Shown: piece after piece, positions 1 to 10,038 of the stretch
How the letters are laid out: each line of letters opens with the position of its first letter
How positions within the stretch are numbered: position 1 is the stretch's first letter
Assembly: GCF_000213175.1 (NCBI RefSeq)
Contig: NW_009799179.1
Span: 186,001-250,000 of the forward strand
Origin: Neurospora tetrasperma FGSC 2508
Taxonomy: Eukaryota; Ascomycota; Sordariomycetes; Sordariales; Sordariaceae
Reading direction: 5' to 3'
Length of the DNA stretch: 64,000 nt
Position numbers and translations under genes: made by a program
Notes under the pieces: model-generated
Told to the model about the DNA's origin: nothing
Database searches by the model: none
The model's input: only the letters and a program-made list of their open reading frames with translations

Positions 1-837
1 AGGTTACAGTAAAGGAGAGGCGAACAGCCAACTGCCGCCAGCCCGCCACAAAATTCCTATTTGCACTGGTGCACAGACCAAGGTTTAAGACCTCCCCGCG
101 CCTATTTAAACCAAGCCAACCCATCTTTCCTCAGACAACTCTTTCTTCTTTTTCTCTCTATCCAAGTGCAGGGGTTTTACGCGTATCAGTGAGGACTTTG
201 TCCGAGATTGCGTTTTTGCTAGTTGAAAACTACATACCCGACCACTTCCAGTATGGCTTCGGCTGGCTGGGGAATTTTTGGAAACCGCACCTTTCAAATT
301 CTCGCTCTCGGGGTTTACTTTCTTCCCTCCCATTCTTCATTGCCTTCGGTTCCTTGTTGAGGGTCCGTGGTGAGGAAGGAACTATTAGAAACATTGTCTA
401 TTGCCACGCCTTTCCTACAACTGGTTGCGTGCGGCAAGCAAGGATGGACAAAGAAAAAAACTAAAACCTATGTTGGTGCCCATGTCACGCCTCAATGGTC
501 CCAAAATGAATTCCACACCGTGCAAAACAATATGGCAAATATGGGAACTCTAATGAACAGCAACGAGCCGAGGCATGAAAAGATGATGATGACGGCTAGT
601 ATGCCTGGCGCGAGGCAGACTTTATGAGGAGGGCACGTAGGCTCGGTGGTCCCATCAGAGGTATCTTCCATTTTCGCCACATTGTCGGCTTGGTGAGGCA
701 CTAGTTTCGGTTGCTCGGAGTCTGTTTCTAAAGAGATTTGGTGTCAGCTTGGGTTTTGCTTTGGTTATTCATCCGCTGTAGTAAGTTGTGCATTCAGTGC
801 ATGATATTACTCTTGGAATGAGCGACGCTAAAGGCAT
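1..837. other. gene-free stretch
   Basis: No convincing gene. Open frames here are short, with unlikely composition. A 69-residue minus-strand frame at 492-701 has a hydrophobic run but no signal peptide or partner exon, so it is not called. Confidence 0.4.
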
Positions 838-1104
838 CTACGATCCAGGAAAAAGGGGGGGAGAAAGGAACGAAGAAAATGGAACAGGATGTGACACCGT
901 ACCTATCCTATTGATTTCACGTCTTCCACGGCCACGTCTTGTTGGCAGGGAGAAGTCGTCGCGATGATGGATAGTCGTGGTTGCTGGTATTCCAAGGCTC
1001 GAGTCGTCGCGGTCGATGGCTTGGCTCTCAGTACCGATATTCAAGGCAACGCAAATGCCAAAGAGCGCCGCTAGCAAGGCTCGAGAAAGCAGTTGCGCGC
1101 GCAT
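838..1104 (-). CDS. small secreted protein, signal peptide, unknown function
   Basis: An 88-residue frame starts with a good secretory signal peptide: MRAQLLSR, then a hydrophobic core ALLAALFGICVALN, with likely cleavage near residue 21-28. The rest is polar with acidic and basic patches (AIDRDD, HHRDD) and a dibasic cluster TRRGRGRRE that resembles Kex2-type sites. There is no clear second membrane segment, unlike the next four minus-strand genes, so it may be a shortened member of the same architecture or a small secreted peptide. The family is not recognised. It is the most downstream gene of a run of five minus-strand signal-peptide genes up to 7.6 kb. The start is the only Met in front of the signal sequence. 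Confidence 0.4.
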   Translation of the reverse strand: MRAQLLSRALLAALFGICVALNIGTESQAIDRDDSSLGIPATTTIHHRDDFSLPTRRGRGRREINRIGTVSHPVPFSSFLSPPLFPGS

Positions 1105-2171
1105 CGTGTCGAGTTTGATAGAAGTAGTTTCTGGAGCTGTCTAACAAAAGAAGAGAAACGGACGCCCAGGCAGCCTAAATACCTTAGCAGAATTGAAAAA
1201 CCGGTGAATAGGCGAGGTCCGTGAGTTGTATCGTTGTCACACATTGTTTGCGTACCTTGTGTTGGTCCAAAGTCACAACAATGAAAGCGAACAAACGTGG
1301 CTTCGCATCCTGGCCCTGCTTTGTTTCCATTCCTCCCTCACAGTTTTCGTCGTTTGCACCTCATGGAGGGCGGAAAGTTCAAAGAGACCCCGGTGCCATC
1401 ACCAGGTTTTGCAGAGGTAGTTCCGCTTCTATGAAAGGAAGAGGGACAGGCGCGAAATGTGAGCAAGTCCGGATGTCGTTGAAATGGAGTCGGGACATGC
1501 CGATAAGCGACAGCGATAGCGCTTCTTTGGCCAATCAAGTGCCGCTATAACAAGCAGAACCCTGCCCCGCACTCTCAAGTTTTGACATGTCTGGTCATTC
1601 TTGAACTGCTCCTTGAACTACAACCAAGTGAATGGAGAACTAGGACTTCTCATCATTGAGCCAAGTCGCAGAGGTCAATATGAACAGGAACAAAAATCGA
1701 AAGCCCCAAATTGCCCGTAAGCATTTCGGAATGATTAGTGTGATTTGACGATGTTGGCAGATCTGTTAACGACTCAGCTAGAACGGGGCGCAATAGCGCG
1801 TCTACACTAACAGATGTCCAATAGCATTTCCCCTCCCCAACCCAGCGCACATGCCACCTGCCCATCCACTGTCGGCGCTGTGCCCAAATGAAGTCAGCAC
1901 GGGCATCAGGAACATCGAACAATCGGATGTGTCAATATTCTATGGAAACTCTTTCGCAATTCACATCGCTAACAGAATCGGGCATTCACATTATCTCTCA
2001 AATGCATCGCTAGCGCTATCTTAATACCTATCTTGGCCATTAATCTTCAATATCACGTCACCCGTTTCTCAGCTCCCCTCCCTCCCTCTTTCATTTCCAA
2101 CTACTACCTCGCCTCTTATTCTCTCGAGTTCCTATGCCGGTTCTACCGATAATATCTCTTCCTCCTTCTAC
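1105..2171. other. gene-free stretch
   Basis: Several overlapping open frames on both strands (for example 1221-1550 plus, 1653-1922 minus) show no domain, signal peptide or splice context. I see no RNA gene here. Confidence 0.35.
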
Positions 2172-2456
2172 TTATCTCATACTCCTCATCAGCCCGCGCC
2201 CGCCACTTCTCCTTCGCCGAAGCCCAACAAAGATGCCAATGACAAGGGCAACGCCAAACAGACCCAACAACGAGTATCCGACGACTTCACCAGTGTTGGG
2301 ACCTTCACCCTTTTCACTCCCACTAAGTGGTGGGGAAATGGGCTGCTTGTGCTGAGGCTGCTCTTCTTGTCTTCTTCCCAGTTTGACTTCGAGTGACGCG
2401 GCGCAGAGGCCAAGGAGAGTTGAGAAAAAAAGGAGGTGGAGCAGTCGAGGTATCAT
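2172..2456 (-). CDS. small type I membrane protein with basic tail
   Basis: The frame is 94 residues if begun at the Met directly before the signal peptide (MIPRLLHLLFFSTLLGLC). An upstream Met in the same frame (2594) would put a long polar stretch in front of the signal and is less likely. After the signal comes a dibasic motif LGRRQEE, a Pro/Ser/Gly linker, one membrane segment (about residues 61-79, VVGYSLLGLFGVALVIGIFV) and a strongly basic cytosolic tail (GLRRRRSGGRG). The predicted topology is type I, with the N terminus outside. It has the same layout as the genes at 2900, 5338 and 7154. No family is recognised and there is no intron. Confidence 0.5.
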   Translation of the reverse strand: MIPRLLHLLFFSTLLGLCAASLEVKLGRRQEEQPQHKQPISPPLSGSEKGEGPNTGEVVGYSLLGLFGVALVIGIFVGLRRRRSGGRGLMRSMR

Positions 2457-2899
2457 TGCTGTCAAATGTCGATGGCCACAGTTAATGTTGGAGTGATTAT
2501 GAATAGGGGAGGGAGCATCTCTTCTACTTCTACTTATACCATCAACTGCTTCTTCGAAGGGCCTTCCACGCTCGTTCCTGGCCTCAGCATGCAAACTCGG
2601 TCTTATGCTTCACAGGTACCTGTAAGAGGTTTGTTTTCTCTTACATCTTTCAAGATGAAGGCCCTTTTTGAACAGTCCTTCTTGCTCACCTCGCATACGT
2701 ATCAGATTCATTGCTAACGTGTCTGAGCAACTCGAAAAATCTCTCTAGGTGACCTTTCTTCTACAAACCCCTCACTTTCCGCCCTCGCCCGTTTGTCCCT
2801 CCCTTCAATTCTTACCTTACTTTCCCACCTAGCTAGCCCCTCTACTATGATTCCCTTACAGATGTATTCCTACCTGTCCATCCACCGACCAACTACCTC

Positions 2900-3412
2900 C
2901 TACCTCCTACCCCTCCTCCTATGTCTCCTCATCTCATACTCCTCATCATCCTCCTCCTGCGCCTCCATCCTCGCCCTTCTCCCCTTGATCACACATACCA
3001 CCAGTATAAGGCCAATAATACCAGCGAACACGCCTCCAATGATGGCACCTATCTGGCCACCGTTTCCACCGCCGCCACTATCACCATCGCTTGGTGCCAG
3101 AGTTGGTAGCGGGTCGTGCGTCGGCTTGGGCTTTTCTGGTTGTTGTTGTCCTCCGGTCCCAGGTCCAGCTTCTGCTCCCCCAGATCCTGGATCTGGTGCT
3201 CCTGCTTGGGGCTGGTTATCTTGTCTCCTGACTACATAGCGTATTGCGGTGGTGGTGATGGGGTGATCTACCGTCTGTACTGTTGGCTTTCTGGTGTTCA
3301 AGTCATTGATAAAAGCTGGTTGGTCTCGAGGAGTCATTGGCTTGATGACGGAGGCGGCTGAAAAGGCGACTAGTGAAGAGAAAACAAGGGAGAGGAGAAC
3401 CTGTGGCTTCAT
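2900..3412 (-). CDS. type I membrane protein, Pro/Gly-rich stalk, basic tail
   Basis: The protein has 170 residues. The signal peptide MKPQVLLSLVFSSLVAFSA is followed by ASVIKPMTPRDQ; the same ASVIKP step follows the signal of the gene at 54534. The ectodomain has a dibasic site RYVVRRQ and a Pro/Gly/Gln-rich stalk. A membrane segment lies at about residues 121-142 (IGAIIGGVFAGIIGLILVVC). The cytosolic tail has a charged acidic-then-basic pattern (EEDDEEYEMRRHRRRGRR). A TATA-like sequence lies about 30 bases upstream of the start, supporting transcription from this strand. The function is unknown. The layout suggests a surface glycoprotein or sensor-like stalk protein, which is inference only. 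Confidence 0.55.
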   Translation of the reverse strand: MKPQVLLSLVFSSLVAFSAASVIKPMTPRDQPAFINDLNTRKPTVQTVDHPITTTAIRYVVRRQDNQPQAGAPDPGSGGAEAGPGTGGQQQPEKPKPTHDPLPTLAPSDGDSGGGGNGGQIGAIIGGVFAGIIGLILVVCVIKGRRARMEAQEEDDEEYEMRRHRRRGRR

Positions 3413-4213
3413 CGTGTCAGTGAGCTTTGCTCAACAGGCTTTGTATATAATTATCTGTTTATGAAGCTCGGCGCAATGTTGTGGTAATATGGTGGATTTC
3501 ATTGTGGTATGGGAAGGGCATTCCTCCTACTTGTACTTCGAATTGCACTCTTAGATTACCTCGAGCACTGGATCTCCGTGGGTCGGGGTCTGGAAGATAG
3601 GGTCGAGTGACCCAGCAGCTGAAACGGTAAATCGGCCTTGTATCATAGCTATTCCTCGCCTCAAGCGTTCTTCATACCTCACTAATGGCCCCAGGGTCTT
3701 TACACTTCTGTAGTGAGCAATGAGGTATGTACAGCTGTTGATACTTCTAACCAATCATGACCCCTTCGTTGAGCGATACCTACGTCCAGTCAACTTTTGC
3801 TGCGCCCAACGGGTTCATGTCCGTTGGTTGCTCGACGGGAATGAACTTTTCGTTCGACTTACATTCAGGAAGTGAGCAATTCCTACTCGATTTTGCCCAT
3901 CTGCTTCTAGTCATCTTGTAAGAGACTTCGATAAATAATGCCCGTGTTCGAGGATCGAGTAAATCCCGGGCCCATCTCCGATGTCTCAAACGTTGTTTAA
4001 CGCCGGGACAGGAACTGGTGATAGCGGCGGCCGAAAAGTTGATGTTCAATTTTCAAGGAATTGGAGAACGTTGAGATATCATATGTGGAGCCCGCAGGGA
4101 AGGCAAAGAAGCAGGCTGGTGCTAATGGAGGGGTACTTGCCGTATTGAGATACCTGACGCGATCTGATTGGTTCTAAACACAGAGAGTGAACCAATGACG
4201 TCTCGTTTTGCAA
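3413..4213. other. gene-free stretch
   Basis: Apart from the TATA-like site, I see only short open frames (3551-3754, 3780-4049, minus) without recognisable features. The right edge is a MITE-like element. Confidence 0.35.
3441..3450 (-). promoter_or_regulatory. TATA-like element upstream of the 2900-3412 gene
   Basis: A TATATA motif lies about 30 bases before the ATG at 3412 when read on the minus strand. The position implies a very short 5' leader or a different start site; this is weak evidence on its own. Confidence 0.3.
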
Positions 4214-4562
4214 CCGGATAAATCGACTGTGTTCGATTCTTAATCGACTGTGTAGCTTTTCGCGGACTGCCCCCCCAAATTAGTATTAGGGTTAGTGGTT
4301 AGGGTTAGGCGTTAGGGTTAGTTTCGGGGGTGCAGTGGGCCGGCGAAAGGCCCCCGCGTATGAATGAGAGTTTATCGCTTTAGAAAAGGTGGTTTTGAGC
4401 TCTCGTTGTCGTAGCTCGAAGTAATGTCTTTTGGTGAATGTTTGGTGATGGTTGCTGCTGGGCCAGATGGATGCCCAGAAATGCCCAGCTTTCGGTCTTG
4501 GCTCTCACTTTGTATGGACTCCACACAGTCGATTAAGAATCGAACACAGTCGATTTATCCGG
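4214..4562. mobile_element. MITE-like element with 40-bp terminal inverted repeats and telomere-like core
   Basis: The first 40 bases (4214-4253) are an exact reverse complement of the last 40 (4523-4562); both ends begin with CCGGATAAATCGACTGTG. Each terminal repeat contains the word AATCGACTGTGT twice. The 349-bp element has no coding capacity. At 4279-4322 it holds several imperfect TTAGGG units (GTTAGTGGTTAGGGTTAGG). No clear target-site duplication is visible outside the repeats; the outer CCGG is itself palindromic and could be either part of the repeat or a 4-bp target site. The perfect ends suggest a recent insertion of a non-autonomous DNA transposon, but the superfamily is not determined. 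Confidence 0.7.
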
Positions 4563-5337
4563 CTCGCTCGTTTTCGCCAGGATGATTTTTACTGCGAAGG
4601 AGGAGAAAAAAAAAGAAAAAAAAAAAGAAAAAGAAAAAAAAAGAAAAAGACAAGAGGAAGAGGTGGAAGTTATCCAAGACGGAAGCGAGGACAGCCTCAA
4701 CATTGAAGAGTAGCTTCATAGTAGTTATCCGCTTTTCGTAGGTGTAGTGCTTGCTTGTTCAAGAGGGGAACGTTATGCTCCCCATTCAAGTCTCTTCTTG
4801 CTACACCTTCTACTTAATCCCTCTTTCCAAAACAGCCTCATTTTCGGAACAGATGGATTCTATGTCCAAGCACTAAACTCTCTATTATTCCTCTACCTAG
4901 AAAAGAATTAATGGTCATGCCAACAGCAATCCCGGCAGCAGCGAGGAAAATATCCGTGGAAACGAATCCGAATATCTCCTATCCTCTGTACACACATTCA
5001 CTGCGACGTGGTGTTCCTGGTCATTTTCCCCATGACCACCTGTGGTATTGTCCATCCCCTTCTAAGTTTTCTTAATACCGCAAACATTGGCTTTCTTTGC
5101 TTCTCCACCACCGGCAGTACCACCACCCATGACATTCCAAACTCTCGTGAAGCGCGTCGACTAACTCGAATCTCATGTTCCTATCAACCCACGATATCAT
5201 TAGCCTCCGTTGCTTAGGCGAATACGCGACCAGCCAGACCCAAAAGGAAGTTTCCTTATATGTTTGCTCACCGTTTCCTCCAACGCCCTTACCTGACTGC
5301 AATGCAAACAGAAGAACACGGTGTGCTGCGTTCCGGT
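4563..5337. other. gene-free stretch with A/G-rich tract
   Basis: A purine-rich low-complexity run (about 4604-4650, mostly GAAAAA units) follows the MITE-like element. Open frames further on are shadows without features. Confidence 0.35.
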
Positions 5338-5832
5338 CTAATTCACAACCGTTCCGTTGTGATAACAGACGCCAAACCAAATCATCACCCCTACAACAGC
5401 AAGACAGCCGAGAACAATTCCGATGATTGCCCCAGGGTTGCCAGCCACGCCCCGGCGGTAAATGGCCTGGTGTTTCCCATCGCCATTGCTCGTGGGGTTC
5501 TTGCTTTCCCTTGTGTCCGTGTTGGTATTGCTACTTTCGTCCTTCCTACGAGTGAATCCTCCCCAACTGTTGATGCCATTGTCCTTGGTCGTTGGTACTT
5601 TAGGCGATCTTTTGGTATCGGAGGAAGTGCCTTCTGCCGGCGACGTGAAGGTGACAGCGTGGGGATGGACTGGAACTGTTGTTGGGTGGCTGACCGTAGT
5701 CGGAGTGCCGTCGGCTGAGTCGGAGAGCGCGGTGACGCTTCGCGGGACCCGCATCCAGTTGGGAACGGCGAACGCGGTAGAGATGCCGAAGAGGGCTATG
5801 AGGACGAAACTGATCAAGATTCGTGACTTCAT
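5338..5832 (-). CDS. type I membrane protein, Thr/Pro-rich ectodomain with dibasic sites
   Basis: The protein has 164 residues, starting at the Met that opens the signal peptide (MKSRILISFVLIALFGIST, AFA). A longer in-frame start at 6108 would place a polar leader before the signal. The ectodomain is Ser/Thr/Pro-rich with repeated dibasic steps (TKRSPK, FTRRKD) and ends in IYRRGVAGNPG. It is followed by a membrane segment, AIIGIVLGCLAVVGVMIWFG, and a very short tail. The IYRR step before the membrane segment is shared with the gene at 7154. The function and family are not recognised. It is the fourth in a row of minus-strand genes of this design. Confidence 0.55.
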   Translation of the reverse strand: MKSRILISFVLIALFGISTAFAVPNWMRVPRSVTALSDSADGTPTTVSHPTTVPVHPHAVTFTSPAEGTSSDTKRSPKVPTTKDNGINSWGGFTRRKDESSNTNTDTRESKNPTSNGDGKHQAIYRRGVAGNPGAIIGIVLGCLAVVGVMIWFGVCYHNGTVVN

Positions 5833-7153
5833 TGTTGGCTTTGGCGATGGCCGCTTTCTTGGTTGATTCCTGCCTGAAATGCTTCTGATCAACGAGGGTA
5901 CGGATGTGCGAGTCGTGGTGGTATCATTAGTCGATGGATGATCATTGTACTTGTACCTCGAAACACCGTTAATGCTTCGCGGACTTTCGAGCACGCGCTG
6001 TCCAGTGCGTCGATGTCGCAAGCCAAGGCCAGGTGACTCGCGAGTAGCCGCCAGAGTAAACGCCTGTCTTCTTGTCTTCTGCGATTGACGAATGGTAACA
6101 GAGCACATGGGTTGTCGAGGATATGCTTCGACGGACAGATGAAAGCCGCTTTGCTGGCTCCGCCTCTAGCTCCCTTGCAGGCGTTGGTTGTTGGCTCGTT
6201 CGGCCCGGCTTTGTTGCTCCATTGTTCGCTCGTTCGCGACGAACGGCTTTGTTGCCTGTTGGCTTTCTAGGATTAGGCATCACTCCCATGAGAGGCCAGA
6301 ACACGAGATCCCGCGGATTTTGTATCTGCTGGTTCCGGCGTGGCTCATAAGGCGCAGGACTAGCGGAGGTGACGGCCACGGCGCAGGAAGTTGACACCTG
6401 TGTAGAGCTGCGCGCGACAAACGCGAATGGAGGCGTATCTAAGAGGTCAGAGAAGAGGAGTAGATGAACGAATGGAAAACTGCGTGCGGTTCGAGGCCAA
6501 TCTGGACATTGGCTTGGAAATCCGATGATGGAAAGGGTTCAGTTCGAGGAGAAAAGTCAACAATGCGGGGCAAAGAAACGAGGCAAGGACTTGCTTGGGA
6601 CCTCTGGGTGCTGATGGCGGGGTGTTACCGCATCGGGATACCAAGCCAACCATGATTGGCCAGTGGACCGTTATCGATAAACTCATGCTTGCGCGCTACG
6701 GTACTGGATCTCCAGAGCCGTCATATATACCCGACACCAACACGCGCCCACTGTTCACAGCTCATCATTTTCCACCGCCCGGTGAAGTTTACTAATCCAT
6801 CAGATGCATTGCACTTTTTGCTTCTCCAAATTTGTTTCACACATACATCACTTGGTACAGAGGTATAAGGCAGTCATGGGGAGGGGGCCGAGATAAATAT
6901 CCGCCTTCTAATGCTTCTGTACTATTCCTACCTCCTCTCCTATTGCCCAAATCCACAGCCTTCAATTCCTGCTATGCTTTTTATCAGTCACAATATTCTC
7001 TATCCTTGTCCCTCGACGTTGTCCCACCTCAGTACACCCGTCGTTACTCCTTTCGGGCTTCCTGGCCGCCCCCGTACCATCCATCTCCGTAAATGCTCAG
7101 CACGGCCCCTCTCAATCACGTCTGCCTTTCGGTCTCATGTCGAACCTCGTCCA
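5833..7153. other. gene-free stretch between two membrane-protein genes
   Basis: This contains upstream sequence of the 5338-5832 gene and downstream sequence of the 7154-7612 gene. Several open frames of 60-140 codons overlap one another on both strands; none has a signal peptide, domain or splice support. Confidence 0.35.
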
Positions 7154-7612
7154 TCAATGCCCCTGAAACTTGCGCCAACAGATACAGCCACCAATGAGAA
7201 ACCCAACAGCGAGAATGGGGACAATGATGTAGATGACAGTCATGTTCGATCCCCCACCGTCTCGCCTGTAGATGCTGCCTGGTTGCTTCGTGTCATCTCT
7301 AGCAATTTGGGCTTTCGTGATGTGCGGAATCAGTGTGCCATGCGCCTCTCCTCGTTTGTTGTTCTTAGAGGAAACCTGTCCCGATGATTCGACAGTAGAT
7401 GGAGCGGTGCTAGCGGTTTGCACATTCGGGCTGATTGAGTCCGGAAAGTATATCGTCGTGCTTTTGGGACTCGCGTCGTTGCTGGAGCCGATCTTGGTCA
7501 ACTCAGGTGTATCTCGCGAAATGGGGTTCCGATTGGGGAGCACCAAGGCTGCAGAGACGCCAAGAAGAACACCCAGTAGGAGCCGGAGGCGGAAAAGCAG
7601 TTGTGGATGCAT
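7154..7612 (-). CDS. type I membrane protein, Ser/Thr-rich ectodomain, IYRRD motif
   Basis: The protein has 152 residues starting with MHPQLLFRLRLLLGVLLGVS, a strong signal peptide (an ATG three codons upstream is possible). The Ser/Thr-rich ectodomain contains NKRGEAH and ends in IYRRDGGGSN, followed by a membrane segment TVIYIIVPILAVGFLIGGCI and a short CWRKFQGH tail. The IYRR motif directly before the membrane is like that of the 5338 gene, suggesting duplication and divergence or a shared processing site. Dibasic sites fit Kex2-type maturation in the Golgi, but that is inference. The family is unknown. Confidence 0.55.
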   Translation of the reverse strand: MHPQLLFRLRLLLGVLLGVSAALVLPNRNPISRDTPELTKIGSSNDASPKSTTIYFPDSISPNVQTASTAPSTVESSGQVSSKNNKRGEAHGTLIPHITKAQIARDDTKQPGSIYRRDGGGSNMTVIYIIVPILAVGFLIGGCICWRKFQGH

Positions 7613-8739
7613 TGTGGCCAAACACTAAGGACGAGCGCTTTTTGTTTTGGGCTCGTTTCTTCGTGGGACTTGTGTCTGGCGAGGTATCTGGTCTTTCGTG
7701 ATGATACGCGAAATTCGGGCTGTGAAAGGTCGCTCAATAGCTCGACGACGTCACGATGTGCTTGGGAGGCTCGGTACCGCTGCTTCAAGTACGATACTCT
7801 GTATGAAATCCTGGGCCGAAAGTCCACGCCTTATACGGAATTCGGTTGACAATGTTGATTTTTGGAGAGTGAATCAGCTTCCATTCTTGGGCGGCTGGCT
7901 TGTAAGGAGATCTGGAGGTGTTGTGTCAAAGTGAGGTTCTCCATCTTGCGTGATGCGCACCAAACAGCTAAATCATTTCTGAAGGCGTACGGTATGAGCC
8001 TGCCTCGCACTGCCACAGAAATATTCTCAGCCCTTGGCAAAGAGCGTCCCTAGCGCTTTGTTTGTGGATCCTGGGTTTCCGGTCCTCTTTCATGCCGCAG
8101 ACGCCGATGGTCTTTGTCCGCATTGTCAGGGTCCATCTGCCGTTGCGGCGAAGCAGTTGTTGGTTACTTCCTTGTTTTGGAAACAATGCCGCGGACTTCA
8201 ATGACTTGTATTGCCGGTGTCGTGGGTTGGGGTGCAGATTGAAAGTAAACACCATGGGGGAAGATGAGGATGTCGTGGTTTCCCTTGGTCGTTTGAACTT
8301 TCCAACCGCTGTAGAAGAAGTTCGCGCATTGAGGGGTCATTGCTACGCTTATCAGGCTACTAACACAACCTCAACTAGTTTTGGCTTTACACATCGTTAG
8401 AATTGTTAAGCTTGCGCTGGCACAACGCTGAAGCTAGTTCCTCCCTTGCGTCCGGGTCGAAGGTGGGTCAAAGTTGGGTTGGGTGGCCTGCATTAGTGCA
8501 CAGACCACCAAAACTCCGTCACCATTTGCCTCCAGTCCGGGCTGTAACCGAAATGCGCCGAGGGACTATGGGTTCACTTCCATGTTCTTAATGTGACTCT
8601 GAGGAAGGTTGAAACTAACGTACCCTACGCACGTATCCGTAGTTGATTCCTGAGTCTGTCCTTCACTGTACCACATGTTGAGTACCACCAAAAAGATGAG
8701 GCAACTAAAGCGTACCATAGCGGGAAAGCCGGGCGGTCA
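7613..8739. other. gene-poor stretch with one possible 58-codon frame
   Basis: On the minus strand, 8164-8340 is open for 58 codons from an ATG with a protein-like composition (GWKVQTTKGNHDILIFPHGV). It has no signal peptide or recognised domain, and antisense frames overlap it. It may be a remnant or a small gene. Nothing else is supported. Confidence 0.25.
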
Positions 8740-9310
8740 TCTAGGCTAAATAACAATATCTAGGCTAAACACTCAATCTAGGCTTATTGAACGGATCTCC
8801 TAATGAGTTAGGAGTGATAGTTCCTTCCTAAACCTTCGAAAATTTAGATTCTTTTTTTTTTTTTTCTGGTAGCGGTTACTCTTTCCCAAGGTTCCAAATA
8901 CCTATAGGAACCAAAACAACGAGCCTTTTTATTATTCAATTGGGCCAGTAGCTTAATGGTTCTTGTGTTTGCTCTCTTTCTTATAGTTACTAGTTCAATC
9001 CTGCTGGTAGTCGCCTTTTTTCGGTCGCACGAAAAGTTTCGCGTCTCCTTTGGGAATACCATCATTCAAACTTCGAAGTCGAAGTCCAACAGGGGTACCT
9101 ACCTAATTACCTCTAGGGAAACCACTATAACAGCAGTAATAGAAGCTGTTATAGTGGTTCCTAACTTTTGCCTCCTGTAAGCCCATTTCAACCAATCAGA
9201 GGCCCTTATTTTTCGTCTAGGCTAGACTTCAAAGTCTAGCCTAGTTCACCAAACAAATTTAGTTTTCCACTCTAGGCTAGATACCCCCCTTCTAGACTAG
9301 AAACTCTCCC
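8740..9310. repeat. AT-rich repeat island with hairpins and TCTAGGCTA motif copies
   Basis: The word TCTAGGCTA or a close variant recurs at about 8740, 8759, 8777, 9216, 9271 and 9291. There are two strong hairpins: 9217-9244 (12-bp perfect stem, 4-base loop) and 9120-9159 (15-bp perfect stem around a 10-base loop, arm AACCACTATAACAGC). A tRNA-like unit sits between them. There is no coding capacity. It looks like one or more decayed short repeats; the class is not determined. Confidence 0.45.
8942..9021 (+). other. weak tRNA-like unit with A/B boxes and T6 terminator
   Basis: It has an A-box-like TAGCTTAATGGTT, a B-box-like AGTTCAATCC and a run of six T directly after. The acceptor arm pairs poorly, so a working tRNA is unlikely. 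It could be a tRNA-derived SINE or tRNA relic inside the AT-rich island. Confidence 0.3.
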
Positions 9311-9681
9311 TATATTCCCGCTGCGGTAGGGTTATTCGTACAACACTGGGTGTCTAGGCACTATGTGCATCGTTGTGAGACATCAAATTTTCGGTATGAA
9401 GAGGGAGGGTAAAGTGAAATAAGTACGTCTATATGAAGTCTCGAGGTTCGATGTGGGATCGTTCCCCAGAGTTTTACCACTTCACTCCATGTGAGGTACA
9501 CAGCCCTCGATACCATATCCTACTTGGCTAGCACCGGTGTATCCTATACCCATTCCGCTCGGGTACCTTTATAGACCCATATGCTCACTCAAGCCGTTGA
9601 CTTGCTAACGGTTCAATGATCAGAATGTGAATAGAAGAAATCACCCCACAACCTTGCTAGAAGAGACAAAGTTTCCACACC
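9311..9681. other. gene-free stretch upstream of the 9682 gene
   Basis: Nothing recognised. It probably includes the promoter of the following plus-strand gene. Confidence 0.3.
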
Positions 9682-10038
9682 ATGGTGACCATCTCAGGCG
9701 AATGGACGGTCGGCAATATCATTGTCGTTGCTCTGATCGTCGTCTGCATTCTTGCCTTAGGGTACACCTTCGGAAAGATGGCCGCACAGAGGAGGATCCA
9801 GAACCAGCAAGCAACACCGAACGACAACTCCAACCCCAGTTTCCTGTCGAGACTATGCGGGTGCTGCGGAGACGGGTGTGTAAATATAGATATACCTCTG
9901 GACCTCTCTGGGGATACTGGCGGCGGTGGAGGGGGTGGTGATGGCGGCGGTGGAGGAGCTCCTGGTGGAGGTGGAGGGGGAGGAGGAGGAGGAGGTGCCG
10001 ATGGTGGAGGTGGAGGTCATGGAGGTGGAGGTCATTGA
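9682..10038 (+). CDS. signal-anchor membrane protein with poly-glycine tail
   Basis: The protein has 118 residues. A short N terminus (MVTISGEWTVGN) leads into a membrane segment IIVVALIVVCILALGYTF (about residues 13-30), then a basic stretch (KMAAQRRIQNQQ), a Cys cluster (SRLCGCCGDGCVNID) and a C-terminal third that is nearly all Gly with Asp, Ala and His. The layout matches the minus-strand gene at 16200-16628: a Trp shortly before the single N-terminal membrane segment, basic flank, Gly/His-rich tail. The strong GGA/GGT run could also be tolerated low-complexity DNA, but the anchored N terminus argues for a real gene. The function is unknown. Confidence 0.5.
   Translation: MVTISGEWTVGNIIVVALIVVCILALGYTFGKMAAQRRIQNQQATPNDNSNPSFLSRLCGCCGDGCVNIDIPLDLSGDTGGGGGGGDGGGGGAPGGGGGGGGGGGADGGGGGHGGGGH

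Noticed and set aside
492-701. 69-codon minus-strand frame with a hydrophobic run
   Set aside because: No signal peptide, no partner exon and an overlapping open frame on the other strand.
4279-4322. True chromosome end or telomere
   Set aside because: Only a few imperfect TTAGGG units, enclosed by inverted repeats and flanked by ordinary sequence on both sides.
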